64,000 bases of DNA from Actinomadura chibensis NBRC 106107 (GTDB lineage: Bacteria > Actinomycetota > Actinomycetes > Streptosporangiales > Streptosporangiaceae), in NCBI RefSeq assembly GCF_001552135.1, contig NZ_BCQP01000029.1, positions 62,001 to 126,000 of the forward strand, read 5' to 3'. The translations under genes and the position numbers were made by a program. The first letter of the stretch is position 1. Each line of letters starts with the position of its first letter. The notes under the pieces were generated by a model, which worked only from the letters and a program-made list of their open reading frames with translations, was not told where the DNA came from and searched no databases. Shown one piece after another: positions 9,160 to 16,534 of the stretch.

Positions 9160-10733
9160 GCAGACCGGGACTCGTGCTGGAGGTGGACGAGCGGACGCCC
9201 CCGCTGCTGGTGCACGAGGGGGAGGGGTTCCGGCTGGAACGGTTCCCGCTCGGCACCCGGGTGATCTATCCACCGGATTCGCTGCCGGGCATCCGCGACG
9301 TGAACCGCCGGATCCAGGACGCGCTGCTCAACCCCCTCGGCAGCGAGCCGCTGCCCGAGCTGCTGCACTCGGGCATGCGGCTGACGATCGTGTTCGACGA
9401 CCTGTCGCTGCCGCTCCCGCCGATGCGGGCGCCGGACGTCAGGCAGCGGGTGATCGAGCAGGTCCTGGAGATGGCCGCCGCCGCCGGGGTGGACGACGTC
9501 GAGCTGATCGCCGGGAACGCGCTGCACCGCCGGATGACCCCGGCGGAGATCAAGCACATCGTCGGCGAGCGGGTGTTCAACTCCTTCTGGCCGGACCGGC
9601 TCCGCAACCACGACGCCGAGGACCGCGACAACCTCACCTCGCTCGGCCAGACCCGGCACGGCGAGGACGTCGAGATCAACTCGCGGGCCGCCCAGAGCGA
9701 CCTGATCGTGTACGTGAACATCACGCTGGTCGCGATGAGCGGCGGCGCGAAGTCCGTGTCGGTGGGGCTCGCGTCGTACAAGAGCCTGCGGCACCACCAC
9801 AACGTCCACACGCTGCGGCACTCGCGGTCGTTCAACGACCCGCCGAACTCGGCGATGCACCACTCCTACGAGCGGATGCACTCGCTGCTGTCGGAGTCGG
9901 TGCGGGTGTTCCACATCGAGTGCACGGTCAACAACGACCAGTTCCCGTCGCCGTTCGAGTTCCTGAACAAGCGCGAATGGGAGTGGACGCTGAAGGACCA
10001 GGCGAAGTTCCTCGCCGGGAAGCGCGCCAACGACCTCGCGCCCGCCGGGGCGCGGCACCGCGTGTGGCAGAACATGCGCGCCCCCTACGGCGTGACGGGC
10101 GTGCACGCGGGGGCGACGGACCTCGTCCATGAGAAGACGCTCGCGAACGTCCACCGGCAGCAGCTCACCGAGGTGCAGGGCCAGTCGGACGTCCTCATGC
10201 TGGGGCTCCCGTACCTGTGCCCCTACAACGTCAACTCGGTGATGAACCCGATCCTGGTGTACAGCCTGGGGCTCGGCTACTACTTCAACATGTACAAGAA
10301 CAAGCCGCTTGTCCGGGAGGGCGGCGCGCTGATCATGTACCACCCGATGAAGGCCGAGTTCCACCCGCTGCACCACCCCTCGTACATCGACTTCTACGAG
10401 GAGGTGCTGACGCAGACGACGGACCCGGCGACCATCGAGACGAAGTTCGAAGAGCAGTACGCCACCGACCCCTGGTACATCCACCTGTACCGGAACTCGT
10501 ACGCCTACCACGGCGTCCACCCGTTCTACATGTGGTACTGGGGCGCGCACGCGCTGTCCCACCTGGGCGACGTCATCTGCGTGGGCGCCGACCGCCGGGT
10601 CGCGTCGCGGCTCGGGTTCCGCGCCGCGTCCACGCTCGCGGACGCGCTGGAGATGGCGGGCGAGACGGTCGGCCGCAGCCCGTCCCTCGCCTACCTGCAC
10701 ACCCCGCCGATGACGCTGGCGGACGTCCGATGA
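9156..10733 (+). CDS. LarA-like (DUF2088) nickel-pincer-nucleotide enzyme, divergent
   Basis: The 525-residue protein is longer than typical LarA (about 425). By my alignment from memory with L. plantarum LarA, the cofactor-tethering Lys (Lys184) is Lys199 in MSGGAKS, the nickel-ligand His (His200) is His215 in SLRHHHN, and His108 is His124 in NALHRRMT. NHDAEDRDNLTSLGQT is also LarA-like. The second catalytic His (His174) aligns with Ile189, and the substrate Arg of DxTRP is replaced (DDLSLP, Leu85). It therefore probably binds NPN but acts on something other than lactate. An aromatic, His-rich C-terminal region (FYMWYWGAHALSHLG) is unlike ordinary racemases. Genes for cofactor synthesis lie convergently downstream. 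Confidence 0.82.
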   Translation: MSRPGLVLEVDERTPPLLVHEGEGFRLERFPLGTRVIYPPDSLPGIRDVNRRIQDALLNPLGSEPLPELLHSGMRLTIVFDDLSLPLPPMRAPDVRQRVIEQVLEMAAAAGVDDVELIAGNALHRRMTPAEIKHIVGERVFNSFWPDRLRNHDAEDRDNLTSLGQTRHGEDVEINSRAAQSDLIVYVNITLVAMSGGAKSVSVGLASYKSLRHHHNVHTLRHSRSFNDPPNSAMHHSYERMHSLLSESVRVFHIECTVNNDQFPSPFEFLNKREWEWTLKDQAKFLAGKRANDLAPAGARHRVWQNMRAPYGVTGVHAGATDLVHEKTLANVHRQQLTEVQGQSDVLMLGLPYLCPYNVNSVMNPILVYSLGLGYYFNMYKNKPLVREGGALIMYHPMKAEFHPLHHPSYIDFYEEVLTQTTDPATIETKFEEQYATDPWYIHLYRNSYAYHGVHPFYMWYWGAHALSHLGDVICVGADRRVASRLGFRAASTLADALEMAGETVGRSPSLAYLHTPPMTLADVR

Positions 10734-11665
10734 GCGGCGGCGGGAAGGGCGGCCGGATGAAGCTCGTCGAGGAGGTCCGGCTGCTGCGCCGCGGCCGGGA
10801 CTGGCGCGGCCGGGCGCCCGCGCCGCGCTCGGCGCAGCCCTGGTCGGTGGGGCCGCCGCCGCGCGCGTTCCCGACCGACTGGGCGCGGACGCCGGCCGCC
10901 ATCGCGGCCCGGAAGGTCGCGTTCGACGGCGTCCTGCGGACCCTCACGTGGAGCCAGACCCGCCCGGAGATCCACGGCGCGGACATCCTGGACGAGGTCC
11001 GCGGCCCGGTCGTGTTCGTCGCGAACCACGCGAGCCACCTGGACACGCCGCTGATCCTCGGGTCGCTGCCGGTCCGGCTGCGGCGGCGCGTCGCGGTCGC
11101 GGCGGCGGCGGACTACTTCTTCGACGCCCGCTGGCGCGCCATCGCGACCGCGCTGACGTTCAACGCGTTCCCGATCGAGCGGCGCGGCGCGGGCAACTCG
11201 CTCGACCTGGCCACCGAGCTGATCAAGGACGGCTGGAGCCTGCTCATCTACCCGGAGGGCACCCGCTCGACGGACGGTTTCGCGCGCCGGTTCCGGATGG
11301 GCGCGTCGCTGCTGTGCCGCGAGCTGGACGTCCCGGCCGTCCCGCTGGTGCTGCGCGGCACGTACCGGGCGATGCCGCGCGGCGGGTTCTGGCCGAAGAA
11401 GGGCCGTCCGGTGGTGTCGGTGCGGTACGGGCGCCCGCTCGTCCCCGGCGAGGACGAGTCGACCAGCGCGTTCAACGCCCGCCTTGAGGACGCGGTCGGC
11501 CGCCTGTGGGTCGAGCACGACGAGGGCTGGTGGGCGTCGCTGCAGGCCACGGACCGCCGCCGCGCGCCGCGCGGGCCGGACGCGTCCGAATGGCGCCGCA
11601 AGTGGGAGGCCACCCGCCCGCAGGCCCCCTCGACCCGCCACAACCGCGTCTGGCGCCGCAAGTAA
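10730..11665 (+). CDS. 1-acylglycerol-phosphate acyltransferase-like protein (PlsC family)
   Basis: The 311-residue protein carries the PlsC catalytic box NHASHLD (H-x4-D) and the acceptor-binding box YPEGTRS, with FPIERR between them. The family moves an acyl chain from acyl-CoA or acyl-ACP onto a lysolipid or other lipid alcohol at the membrane. It overlaps the LarA homologue by ATGA and is the last gene of the operon, followed by a hairpin. Basic residues at the N terminus and a basic C-terminal tail (RHNRVWRRK) suit binding to anionic membranes. The acceptor is unknown. Confidence 0.88.
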   Translation: MSGGGKGGRMKLVEEVRLLRRGRDWRGRAPAPRSAQPWSVGPPPRAFPTDWARTPAAIAARKVAFDGVLRTLTWSQTRPEIHGADILDEVRGPVVFVANHASHLDTPLILGSLPVRLRRRVAVAAAADYFFDARWRAIATALTFNAFPIERRGAGNSLDLATELIKDGWSLLIYPEGTRSTDGFARRFRMGASLLCRELDVPAVPLVLRGTYRAMPRGGFWPKKGRPVVSVRYGRPLVPGEDESTSAFNARLEDAVGRLWVEHDEGWWASLQATDRRRAPRGPDASEWRRKWEATRPQAPSTRHNRVWRRK

Positions 11666-11688
11666 CCGGGCCCCGCCTCGCGAGACGT

Positions 11689-11724
11689 GGGCGCGCCGCC
11701 GACCAACGACGCTCGGCGGCGCCC
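11689..11724. terminator. Bidirectional hairpin between convergent operons
   Basis: GGGCGCGCCGCCGA at 11689-11702 pairs with TCGGCGGCGCCC at 11713-11724, with one bulge and a loop of about 10 nt. It lies in the 81-nt gap between the ends of the acyltransferase gene and larC1. There is no clear U-tract, as is common in actinomycetes. Confidence 0.6.
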
Positions 11725-11746
11725 CTCCCCCGGCCTCGGGCGGCGG

Positions 11747-12487
11747 TCAGGCGGTTTCGCCGAGGACGACCTGGGTCACGTTCGGGAACTCGCCGAACAC
11801 CTTCGTCCCCGCGCCGAACCCGTTGCCGGTGACGGTCATCGACGGCATCGCCCCGAACCGCGCGGCGAGGGTGACGAGCAGCGCGGCGCCGGTCGGGGTG
11901 GCCATCTCGGCTTCGACGTCGTGTCCCTGGATGGGCGCGCGGGCGCGGGCGACCAGTTCGACGACGGCGGGCCCCGGGTTCGGGATCAGGCCGTGGCGGC
12001 AGCGGATGAAGCCGCGGCCGACGGGGATTGGCGCGGCCCGCACCTCGTCCACGCCGAGGGTTTCGAGGGCGGCGCAGGTCCCGACGATGTCGACGATGGC
12101 GTCGTGCCCGCCGACCTCGTGGAAGTGGACGTCGTCGGGGGACGTCCCGTGCACCGCGCCCTCGGCCTCGGCCAGCGTCCGGAACACGGCGAGCGCGCGG
12201 TCGCGGACCCGGCCGGGCAGCGGCGCCGACCCGATCAGGTCGGCGATGACGGAGTGGTTCCGCGCGACGGCGTCGTCCTCGACGCCGACGATCGCGCGGG
12301 TGGCGGCGATGCCGCGCCGCGACACCCGCTCGGTGTCGAGGGACCAGCCGGGGACGTCCAGCCCCTTCAGCATGGCGCGCACCTCGCCGAGGTCGGCGCC
12401 CGCGTCGAGCAGCGCGCCGAGCGCCATGTCGCCCGCGATCCCGGCGAAGCAGTGGAAATAGGCGATCTTCTTGGACTGGGCGGTCAT
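11747..12487 (-). CDS. larC: Nickel insertion protein LarC, N-terminal half only (LarC1)
   Basis: The 246-residue protein has LarC motifs in order: HCFAGIAGDMALGALLDAG, VHFHEVGGHDAIVDIVG, RHGLIPNPGPAVVEL and EMATPTGAALL. LarC is the CTP-dependent cyclometallase that inserts nickel into the pincer nucleotide. In L. plantarum the active form joins LarC1 and LarC2. Here the protein stops (NVTQVVLGETA) at about the place where LarC2 would begin, and only 81 nt separate it from the convergent operon, so LarC2 is not encoded next to it. Its ATG overlaps the stop of the upstream larB-like gene (ATGA). It is the last gene of the operon. Confidence 0.88.
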   Translation of the reverse strand: MTAQSKKIAYFHCFAGIAGDMALGALLDAGADLGEVRAMLKGLDVPGWSLDTERVSRRGIAATRAIVGVEDDAVARNHSVIADLIGSAPLPGRVRDRALAVFRTLAEAEGAVHGTSPDDVHFHEVGGHDAIVDIVGTCAALETLGVDEVRAAPIPVGRGFIRCRHGLIPNPGPAVVELVARARAPIQGHDVEAEMATPTGAALLVTLAARFGAMPSMTVTGNGFGAGTKVFGEFPNVTQVVLGETA

Positions 12488-13092
12488 GTGAGCATCCTCC
12501 GGGCTAGTACCGCGGCGCCGAGGCCGTCGTCGATGCCGGTCACGGCGAGGCCGGGCGCGCCGGAGGCGAGCAGCGCCGACAGCGCGGCGAGGCCGCCGTC
12601 CGAGCTGCCGTAGCCGACGCTGGTCGGCACCGCGATCACCGGGCGGGACGTGAGCCGCGCCGTCACCGACGGCAGCGCGCCGTCCATGCCCGCCGCGACG
12701 ATGAGGACCCGCGCCTCGTCGAGCCGTTCCCGGACGCCGAGCAGCCGGTGCAGCCCCGCCACGCCGACGTCCGCGGTCAGCGTCGCGGCCAGCCCGAACG
12801 CCGTCGCCGTCTGGAGCGCCTCCTCCGCGACGGGCAGGTCGGCCGTCCCCGCCGACACGACGGCGACCGGGAACGGCACGGGCGGACGCGGCCGCGTCAG
12901 CACCACGAGCCCGGACCGCGCGTGGAACACGGCGTCCGGCGCGGCCTCCCGCGCCGCCTCGAACTGCGCCGCCGAGGCCCGCCGCAGGAACGCGGCCTCG
13001 GCGTCCCGCGCGAGCAGCTCCTTGACCCGGTCACGCACCTGATCGGGGCCCAGCCCGGCCGCCTCGGCGGCGGCGACGATCGGACGGCTCAT
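12484..13092 (-). CDS. larB2: LarB paralogue 2 (keeps SAGTxDxPVAEEA and TSVGYG, lacks N-terminal motif and Cys)
   Basis: The 202-residue protein belongs to the LarB/PurE-like family; LarB carboxylates and hydrolyses nicotinic acid adenine dinucleotide in the first step of NPN synthesis. This copy keeps VVSAGTADLPVAEEA, DVGVAGLHRLLG, AAGMDGALPSV and VPTSVGYGSSDGG. It lacks the N-terminal R-x2-R-x-G-x-PE-x2-Y-x2-GKT segment, and the NSCxPG motif has become ASGAPG (Gly178 for Cys). It overlaps larB1 upstream and larC downstream by four bases each. The losses mirror what the neighbouring paralogue keeps, suggesting a heteromeric enzyme. The gene symbol is a working label. Confidence 0.85.
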   Translation of the reverse strand: MSRPIVAAAEAAGLGPDQVRDRVKELLARDAEAAFLRRASAAQFEAAREAAPDAVFHARSGLVVLTRPRPPVPFPVAVVSAGTADLPVAEEALQTATAFGLAATLTADVGVAGLHRLLGVRERLDEARVLIVAAGMDGALPSVTARLTSRPVIAVPTSVGYGSSDGGLAALSALLASGAPGLAVTGIDDGLGAAVLARRMLT

Positions 13093-13796
13093 GCCATCAC
13101 CGTAGTGACGGCCCGCGGGGCGTTGATCATGTGGGCGGCGTAGCCGGCGCCGTAGCCGTTGTCGATGTTGACCGCGACCACGCCCGGCGAGCAGGAGTTC
13201 AGCGCCGACAGCAGCGCCGCCCGGCCCGCCGGCGCGCCGCCCGCCGCCGTCGGGAGCGCGATGACCATGCGGTCGACCAGGCCGGACACGAGGGTGGGCA
13301 GGGCGCCGCCCGTCCCGTCCGCGACGACGAAGACGGCGGGCGGGTCCTGCTCGCCCAGCCAGCCGGGCAGGGCGGCGGGGTCGTGGACGGGCGCGTCGTA
13401 GCGGCGGACGACCCGGCTGCCCATCGCCTCCGCGACGAGGGCGGCCTCCTCGGCGGCGGGCTCGTCCTCGGGACGCCCGCACACGACGTCGACGCGTCCG
13501 GCGCCCGGCCGGGACACCGGGGCGAGGACGGCCAGCCGGGCGCGCTCGTGCACGACCGCCCCGGGGAACGCGGCGCGGAGCGCGCCGAGCGTCTCCGCGG
13601 ACGCCCGCGTCGCGAGCACGTTCTCCGCGCCCGACCCGACGAGGCTCCGCGCGATCGCGACGACCTCCGCGACGGTCTTCCCCTCGCAGTAGACGGCCTC
13701 GGGATGCCCCCGCCGCCGTCCCCGTCCGATGTCGACCCGGGCGAACCCCAACTCCTCAACCGCGTCGGCCGGGGCGGAGGTGGTGGGACTGGTCAT
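13089..13796 (-). CDS. larB1: LarB paralogue 1 (keeps N-terminal motif and NSCxPG, lacks SAGT and TSVGYG)
   Basis: The 235-residue protein starts with the standard LarB segment (FARVDIGRGRRRGHPEAVYC then EGKTVAEV) and ends with NSCSPGVVAVNIDNGYGAGY, keeping the catalytic Cys (Cys202). Its middle is degenerate: SAGTxDxPVAEEA is CGRPEDEPAAEEA, GMEGALPS is GTGGALPT, and TSVGYG is TAAGGA. PurE-fold proteins build active sites at subunit contacts, so this chain and larB2 could supply complementary parts. It is coupled by ATGA to larE and larB2. The symbol is a working label. Confidence 0.85.
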   Translation of the reverse strand: MTSPTTSAPADAVEELGFARVDIGRGRRRGHPEAVYCEGKTVAEVVAIARSLVGSGAENVLATRASAETLGALRAAFPGAVVHERARLAVLAPVSRPGAGRVDVVCGRPEDEPAAEEAALVAEAMGSRVVRRYDAPVHDPAALPGWLGEQDPPAVFVVADGTGGALPTLVSGLVDRMVIALPTAAGGAPAGRAALLSALNSCSPGVVAVNIDNGYGAGYAAHMINAPRAVTTVMA

Positions 13797-14710
13797 GGGG
13801 CGGCCGTTCGGAGGCGCGGAAGGCCGAGGACGGCGTTGTGGCTGCCCTGGCGGTAGGGCTCCAGGTCCAGCGTGACGTAGCGGAAACCGGCGGCCTTGAG
13901 GAGTTCGGCGAGTTCGCCCGCCCGGGTCGCGGCGCGGGGGATGTCGGCGGCCTCCAGCTCGATGCGGGCGAGGTCGCCGCCCTGGTCGCGGACGCGGAGG
14001 CGGCCGCCGAAACCGGCGCGGCGGAGGGCGTCCTCGGCGTCCTCGACGCGGCGCAGCGCCTCCCGGGTGACCGGGACCCCGTAGGCGAGGCGGGACGACA
14101 GGCACGCCGACGCGGGCTTGTCGGACGTCGGCAGCCCGAAGCCGTGGGCGGCGTCGCGCACGTCGGCCTTGCCGAGCCCGGCGTCCACCATGGGGAACAC
14201 GGCGCCCATGCGGCGGGCGGCGGCCTGCCCCGGCCTGTGGTCGCCGAGGTCGTCGGTGTTCACGCCGAGCAGGACGGGCCAGTCCCCCGCCTCCGCCGCG
14301 ACCGCCGACAGCACCGAGACCAGTTCCTCCTTGCAGAACCGGCAGCGGTCGCCGCGGTTCACCGTGTAGCGCTCGTCGTCCAGCTCCCGGGTCTGGACGA
14401 CGCGGTGCCGCAGCCCGAGCCGCTCGGCCTGCGCGCGGGCGTCGGCCAGCTCGGACCGCGCGAGGGACGGGGAGTCGGCCGTCACCGCGAGGGCCCGGTC
14501 ACCGAGCTCGCGGTGGGCGAGGTAGGCGAGCAGGGAGCTGTCCACGCCGCCCGAGTAGGCGACGACGGCCCCGGGCAGCGCGGCGAGCGCGGCCCGCAGC
14601 GCCGCGACCTTGGCCTGTGCGGCGGCCTTGGCCTGCGCGGCGACCTGGGCCTGCGCCGCGCCAGCGGACGGGGCCGCGTCCGGTGGTGGCGACACGGTGG
14701 CGTGAGCCAT
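13793..14710 (-). CDS. larE: ATP-dependent sulfur transferase LarE (NPN cofactor synthesis)
   Basis: The 305-residue protein has the PP-loop SGGVDSS (residues 53-59), the CRFCKEEL motif (Cys123, Cys126) and KPASACLSSR with Cys203, which aligns with the sacrificial Cys176 of L. plantarum LarE. LarE adds sulfur to both carboxylates of the pyridinium precursor. Only one Cys is seen around the sulfur-donor site, which fits a sacrificial-Cys rather than a [4Fe-4S]-type enzyme; this is tentative. Residues 12-37 are an Ala/Gln/Lys-rich repeat (AQA, AKA). ATG 14710 follows AAGGAGGAAAGC, a strong Shine-Dalgarno. It is the first gene of the larE-larB1-larB2-larC operon. Confidence 0.92.
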   Translation of the reverse strand: MAHATVSPPPDAAPSAGAAQAQVAAQAKAAAQAKVAALRAALAALPGAVVAYSGGVDSSLLAYLAHRELGDRALAVTADSPSLARSELADARAQAERLGLRHRVVQTRELDDERYTVNRGDRCRFCKEELVSVLSAVAAEAGDWPVLLGVNTDDLGDHRPGQAAARRMGAVFPMVDAGLGKADVRDAAHGFGLPTSDKPASACLSSRLAYGVPVTREALRRVEDAEDALRRAGFGGRLRVRDQGGDLARIELEAADIPRAATRAGELAELLKAAGFRYVTLDLEPYRQGSHNAVLGLPRLRTAAP

Positions 14711-14745
14711 GCTTTCCTCCTTCGGCGTCGTCCTCCGGCTGGTGA

Positions 14746-14781
14746 GGCTAGACGCGGGGAGGGGCGCGGCGAATCCGTCAT
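14746..14781 (-). promoter_or_regulatory. Promoter-like element shared with the lipid operon (copy B)
   Basis: On the minus strand ATGACGGATTCGCCGC (14781-14766) is followed after 14 nt by CTAGCC (14751-14746), 36 nt before the larE ATG. The same element starts the convergent operon at 5285. Here it is non-coding, so the identity is not due to protein coding and implies shared regulation. Confidence 0.62.
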
Positions 14782-14814
14782 CCGACGGGCGACTTGGGCG
14801 CGGGTACGGCACGA

Positions 14815-14868
14815 CGCCCTCCAGGCCGCAAGGAAAGGGTTCTGAGCACGATCCCGGCCTGGAGGGCG
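14815..14868 (-). terminator. Terminator hairpin after the superoxide dismutase gene
   Basis: CGCCCTCCAGGCCG (14815-14828) and CGGCCTGGAGGGCG (14855-14868) form a perfect 14-bp stem with a 26-nt loop, 30 nt beyond the sod stop codon and before the larE promoter. Confidence 0.6.
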
Positions 14869-14898
14869 CCGTGGTCATCGGCCGCCCCGGACGGACGG

Positions 14899-15498
14899 TC
14901 AGCGTCGGGCGGAGTCGAAGCGGGTCTTGACGTCCGTCCAGTTGACGAGGGACCAGAGCTTCTCGACGTAGTCCGGACGGACGTTCCGGTACTGCAAGTA
15001 GTAGGCGTGCTCCCAGGCGTCGAAGACGAGCAGCGGCGTGGTGTTCATGCCGACGTTGCCGTGGTGGTCGTAGACCTGTTCCACGACAAGGCGCCTGCCC
15101 AAGGGCTCCCAGGCCAGCACGCCCCAGCCCGACCCCTGCACGGTGGACGTCGCCGTCGTGAGCTGCTTGCGGAAGGCGTCGAACGACCCGAAATGCTCGT
15201 CGATCGCGGCGGCCAGCTGGCCGTCGGGACGGTCCCCGCCGTCCGGCGACAGGTTGTCCCAGAAGATCGAGTGCAGGACGTGCCCGGACAGGTTGAACGC
15301 GAACGTCTTCTCCAGGCCGACCAGCCCGCCGTACTGCTCCTTGTCGCGCGCCTCGGCCAGCCGCTCCAGCGTGTCGTTCGCGCCCTTGACGTAGGCGGCG
15401 TGGTGCTTGGAGTGGTGCAGCTCAAGGATCTCCCCCGTGATGGCGGGCTCCAGGGCGGCGTAGTCGTACGGCAGGTCGGGAAGCGTGTAGTCAGCCAT
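14899..15498 (-). CDS. Fe/Mn superoxide dismutase
   Basis: The 199-residue protein is a standard Fe/Mn SOD: YTLPDLPYDYAALEP start, HHSKHHAAYV with the first metal His, the second metal His in a HVLHSIFWDNLSP segment, and the DAWEHAYYLQYRNVRPDY signature with the last two ligands (Asp, His). It converts superoxide to peroxide and oxygen in the cytoplasm. It is not a Ni-SOD, which is a short protein with an N-terminal HCDLPCG hook. A Nur-type box sits 11 nt upstream, which by analogy with Streptomyces sodF predicts repression when nickel is available. Fe versus Mn cannot be settled from sequence here. Confidence 0.93.
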   Translation of the reverse strand: MADYTLPDLPYDYAALEPAITGEILELHHSKHHAAYVKGANDTLERLAEARDKEQYGGLVGLEKTFAFNLSGHVLHSIFWDNLSPDGGDRPDGQLAAAIDEHFGSFDAFRKQLTTATSTVQGSGWGVLAWEPLGRRLVVEQVYDHHGNVGMNTTPLLVFDAWEHAYYLQYRNVRPDYVEKLWSLVNWTDVKTRFDSARR

Positions 15499-15508
15499 GC
15501 GGCCACTA

Positions 15509-15525
15509 TTGCAAATGACTTGCAG
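15509..15525 (-). promoter_or_regulatory. Putative Nur (nickel-responsive Fur-family) box upstream of sod
   Basis: TTGCAA-ATGAC-TTGCAG (plus-strand reading) matches the Streptomyces Nur box as I remember it, two TTGCAA-like hexamers five bases apart. It ends 11 nt before the sod ATG, so it would cover the promoter. No nur gene is in the window. Confidence 0.6.
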
Positions 15526-15631
15526 GTGCGTCCAGTAGGCAGCAGGCGTGGCGAAGGGTGGGGGTAGGTCTACCGCGAAACGCTCCCCACGCCCACCGAC
15601 CGGACGACCGGGACGCACCACCATCAATGGC

Positions 15632-16267
15632 ATGAACGACATCGCCGCCCGGCGTTTCACCGCGATCGCCGGGATCGCCTTCTCCGCCGCCCTGATCGTC
15701 GAGGTCCCGCTTTATTTCGTGTACTCGGACGAGCCGCCGCAGTCCAATGTGCTGACCCGTCTCCTGTTCGGAATCCTCGGCCTCGGGTTCCTGCTCGTGT
15801 TCGTCTCCGGCCTCCGGGACCTCATCAAGAGGGTGAACCCGGAATGCGAATGGGTCGCCAATCTTCTTTCGTCCGCCGGACTGGCCTATGTGGTCGTCAC
15901 GCTCGTGTCGAGCGGCCTTGAGGCGGGCGCGGTCATCGCATCCGACAAGCCGATCGACCCGACCATCACGGTCACCGGCACCTACATCCTCTACGGCACG
16001 ATCGGACGCATGCTGCTCGCGATGTTCCTCGGCGCGACGGCGTACGCGATCGCGCGGACGCGGCTTCTCCCGTCCTGGGCGTCCAAGGGCTGCTACGTGC
16101 TCGCGGGCGTCAATCTCGCGTTCGTCCCGTCGCTGTTCTTCGGCAACGAGCCCGCGCACTTCTACGCCGCCAACGGCTGGGGGACCACGGCTCTGATGGG
16201 CGCGATCCTCAGCTACTGGCTGCTCGCCGTGAGCATCGCCCTGCTCCGGAGCGCCCGAGCGCGCTGA
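15632..16267 (+). CDS. DUF4386-like membrane protein
   Basis: The 211-residue protein has about six hydrophobic helices (AIAGIAFSAALIVEVPLYFV, LLFGILGLGFLLVFVSGL, LLSSAGLAYVVVTLVSSG and three more) and the general layout of DUF4386 proteins, whose function is unknown. It is divergent from the superoxide dismutase and shares the 133-nt intergenic region with it. The start at ATG 15632 gives a normal N terminus; upstream in-frame sequence is basic and low in complexity. Confidence 0.72.
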   Translation: MNDIAARRFTAIAGIAFSAALIVEVPLYFVYSDEPPQSNVLTRLLFGILGLGFLLVFVSGLRDLIKRVNPECEWVANLLSSAGLAYVVVTLVSSGLEAGAVIASDKPIDPTITVTGTYILYGTIGRMLLAMFLGATAYAIARTRLLPSWASKGCYVLAGVNLAFVPSLFFGNEPAHFYAANGWGTTALMGAILSYWLLAVSIALLRSARAR

Positions 16268-16285
16268 GCCCCGCGAGGCTTGGGG

Positions 16286-16441
16286 TCAGGGTCGGCGGCG
16301 GCCGCCGCGGACCTTGGCCAGCAGGCCGCGGGCCTTGGCCTGGGTGCGCGGGTCCCGGGCGAGTCGCTCCGCCCTGGCCCGCGCCTTCTGGCCCTGCGGG
16401 CTGCGCAGGAACCGCTTGATCCGGTCGATGACGGAAGCCAT
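16286..16441 (-). CDS. Small basic conserved-type protein
   Basis: A 51-residue, very basic protein (MASVIDRIKRFLRSPQ start, about one third Arg or Lys) starts at ATG 16441 with GAGGAAGAA upstream. It is the kind of short Arg/Ala-rich protein often seen in actinomycetes, perhaps nucleic-acid binding. It is convergent with the DUF4386 gene. No function can be assigned. Confidence 0.6.
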   Translation of the reverse strand: MASVIDRIKRFLRSPQGQKARARAERLARDPRTQAKARGLLAKVRGGRRRP

Positions 16442-16534
16442 TTCTTCCTCCTCGGCCTTGCCTTTACGGTTCAACGCCTGCCCGCTCAGGAAAGTTCGGA
16501 ACACCCCTCCCCGCGTGGGTCGCGTCACCCTTGG

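Noticed and set aside
11666..11746. A programmed frameshift leading from larC1 into larC2
   Set aside because: Only 81 nt with a terminator lie between larC1 and the convergent operon, too little for a LarC2 domain.
14899..15498. Nickel superoxide dismutase, given the nickel-related neighbours
   Set aside because: The protein has the Fe/Mn SOD length and DAWEHAYYLQYRN motif and lacks the short Ni-hook N terminus.
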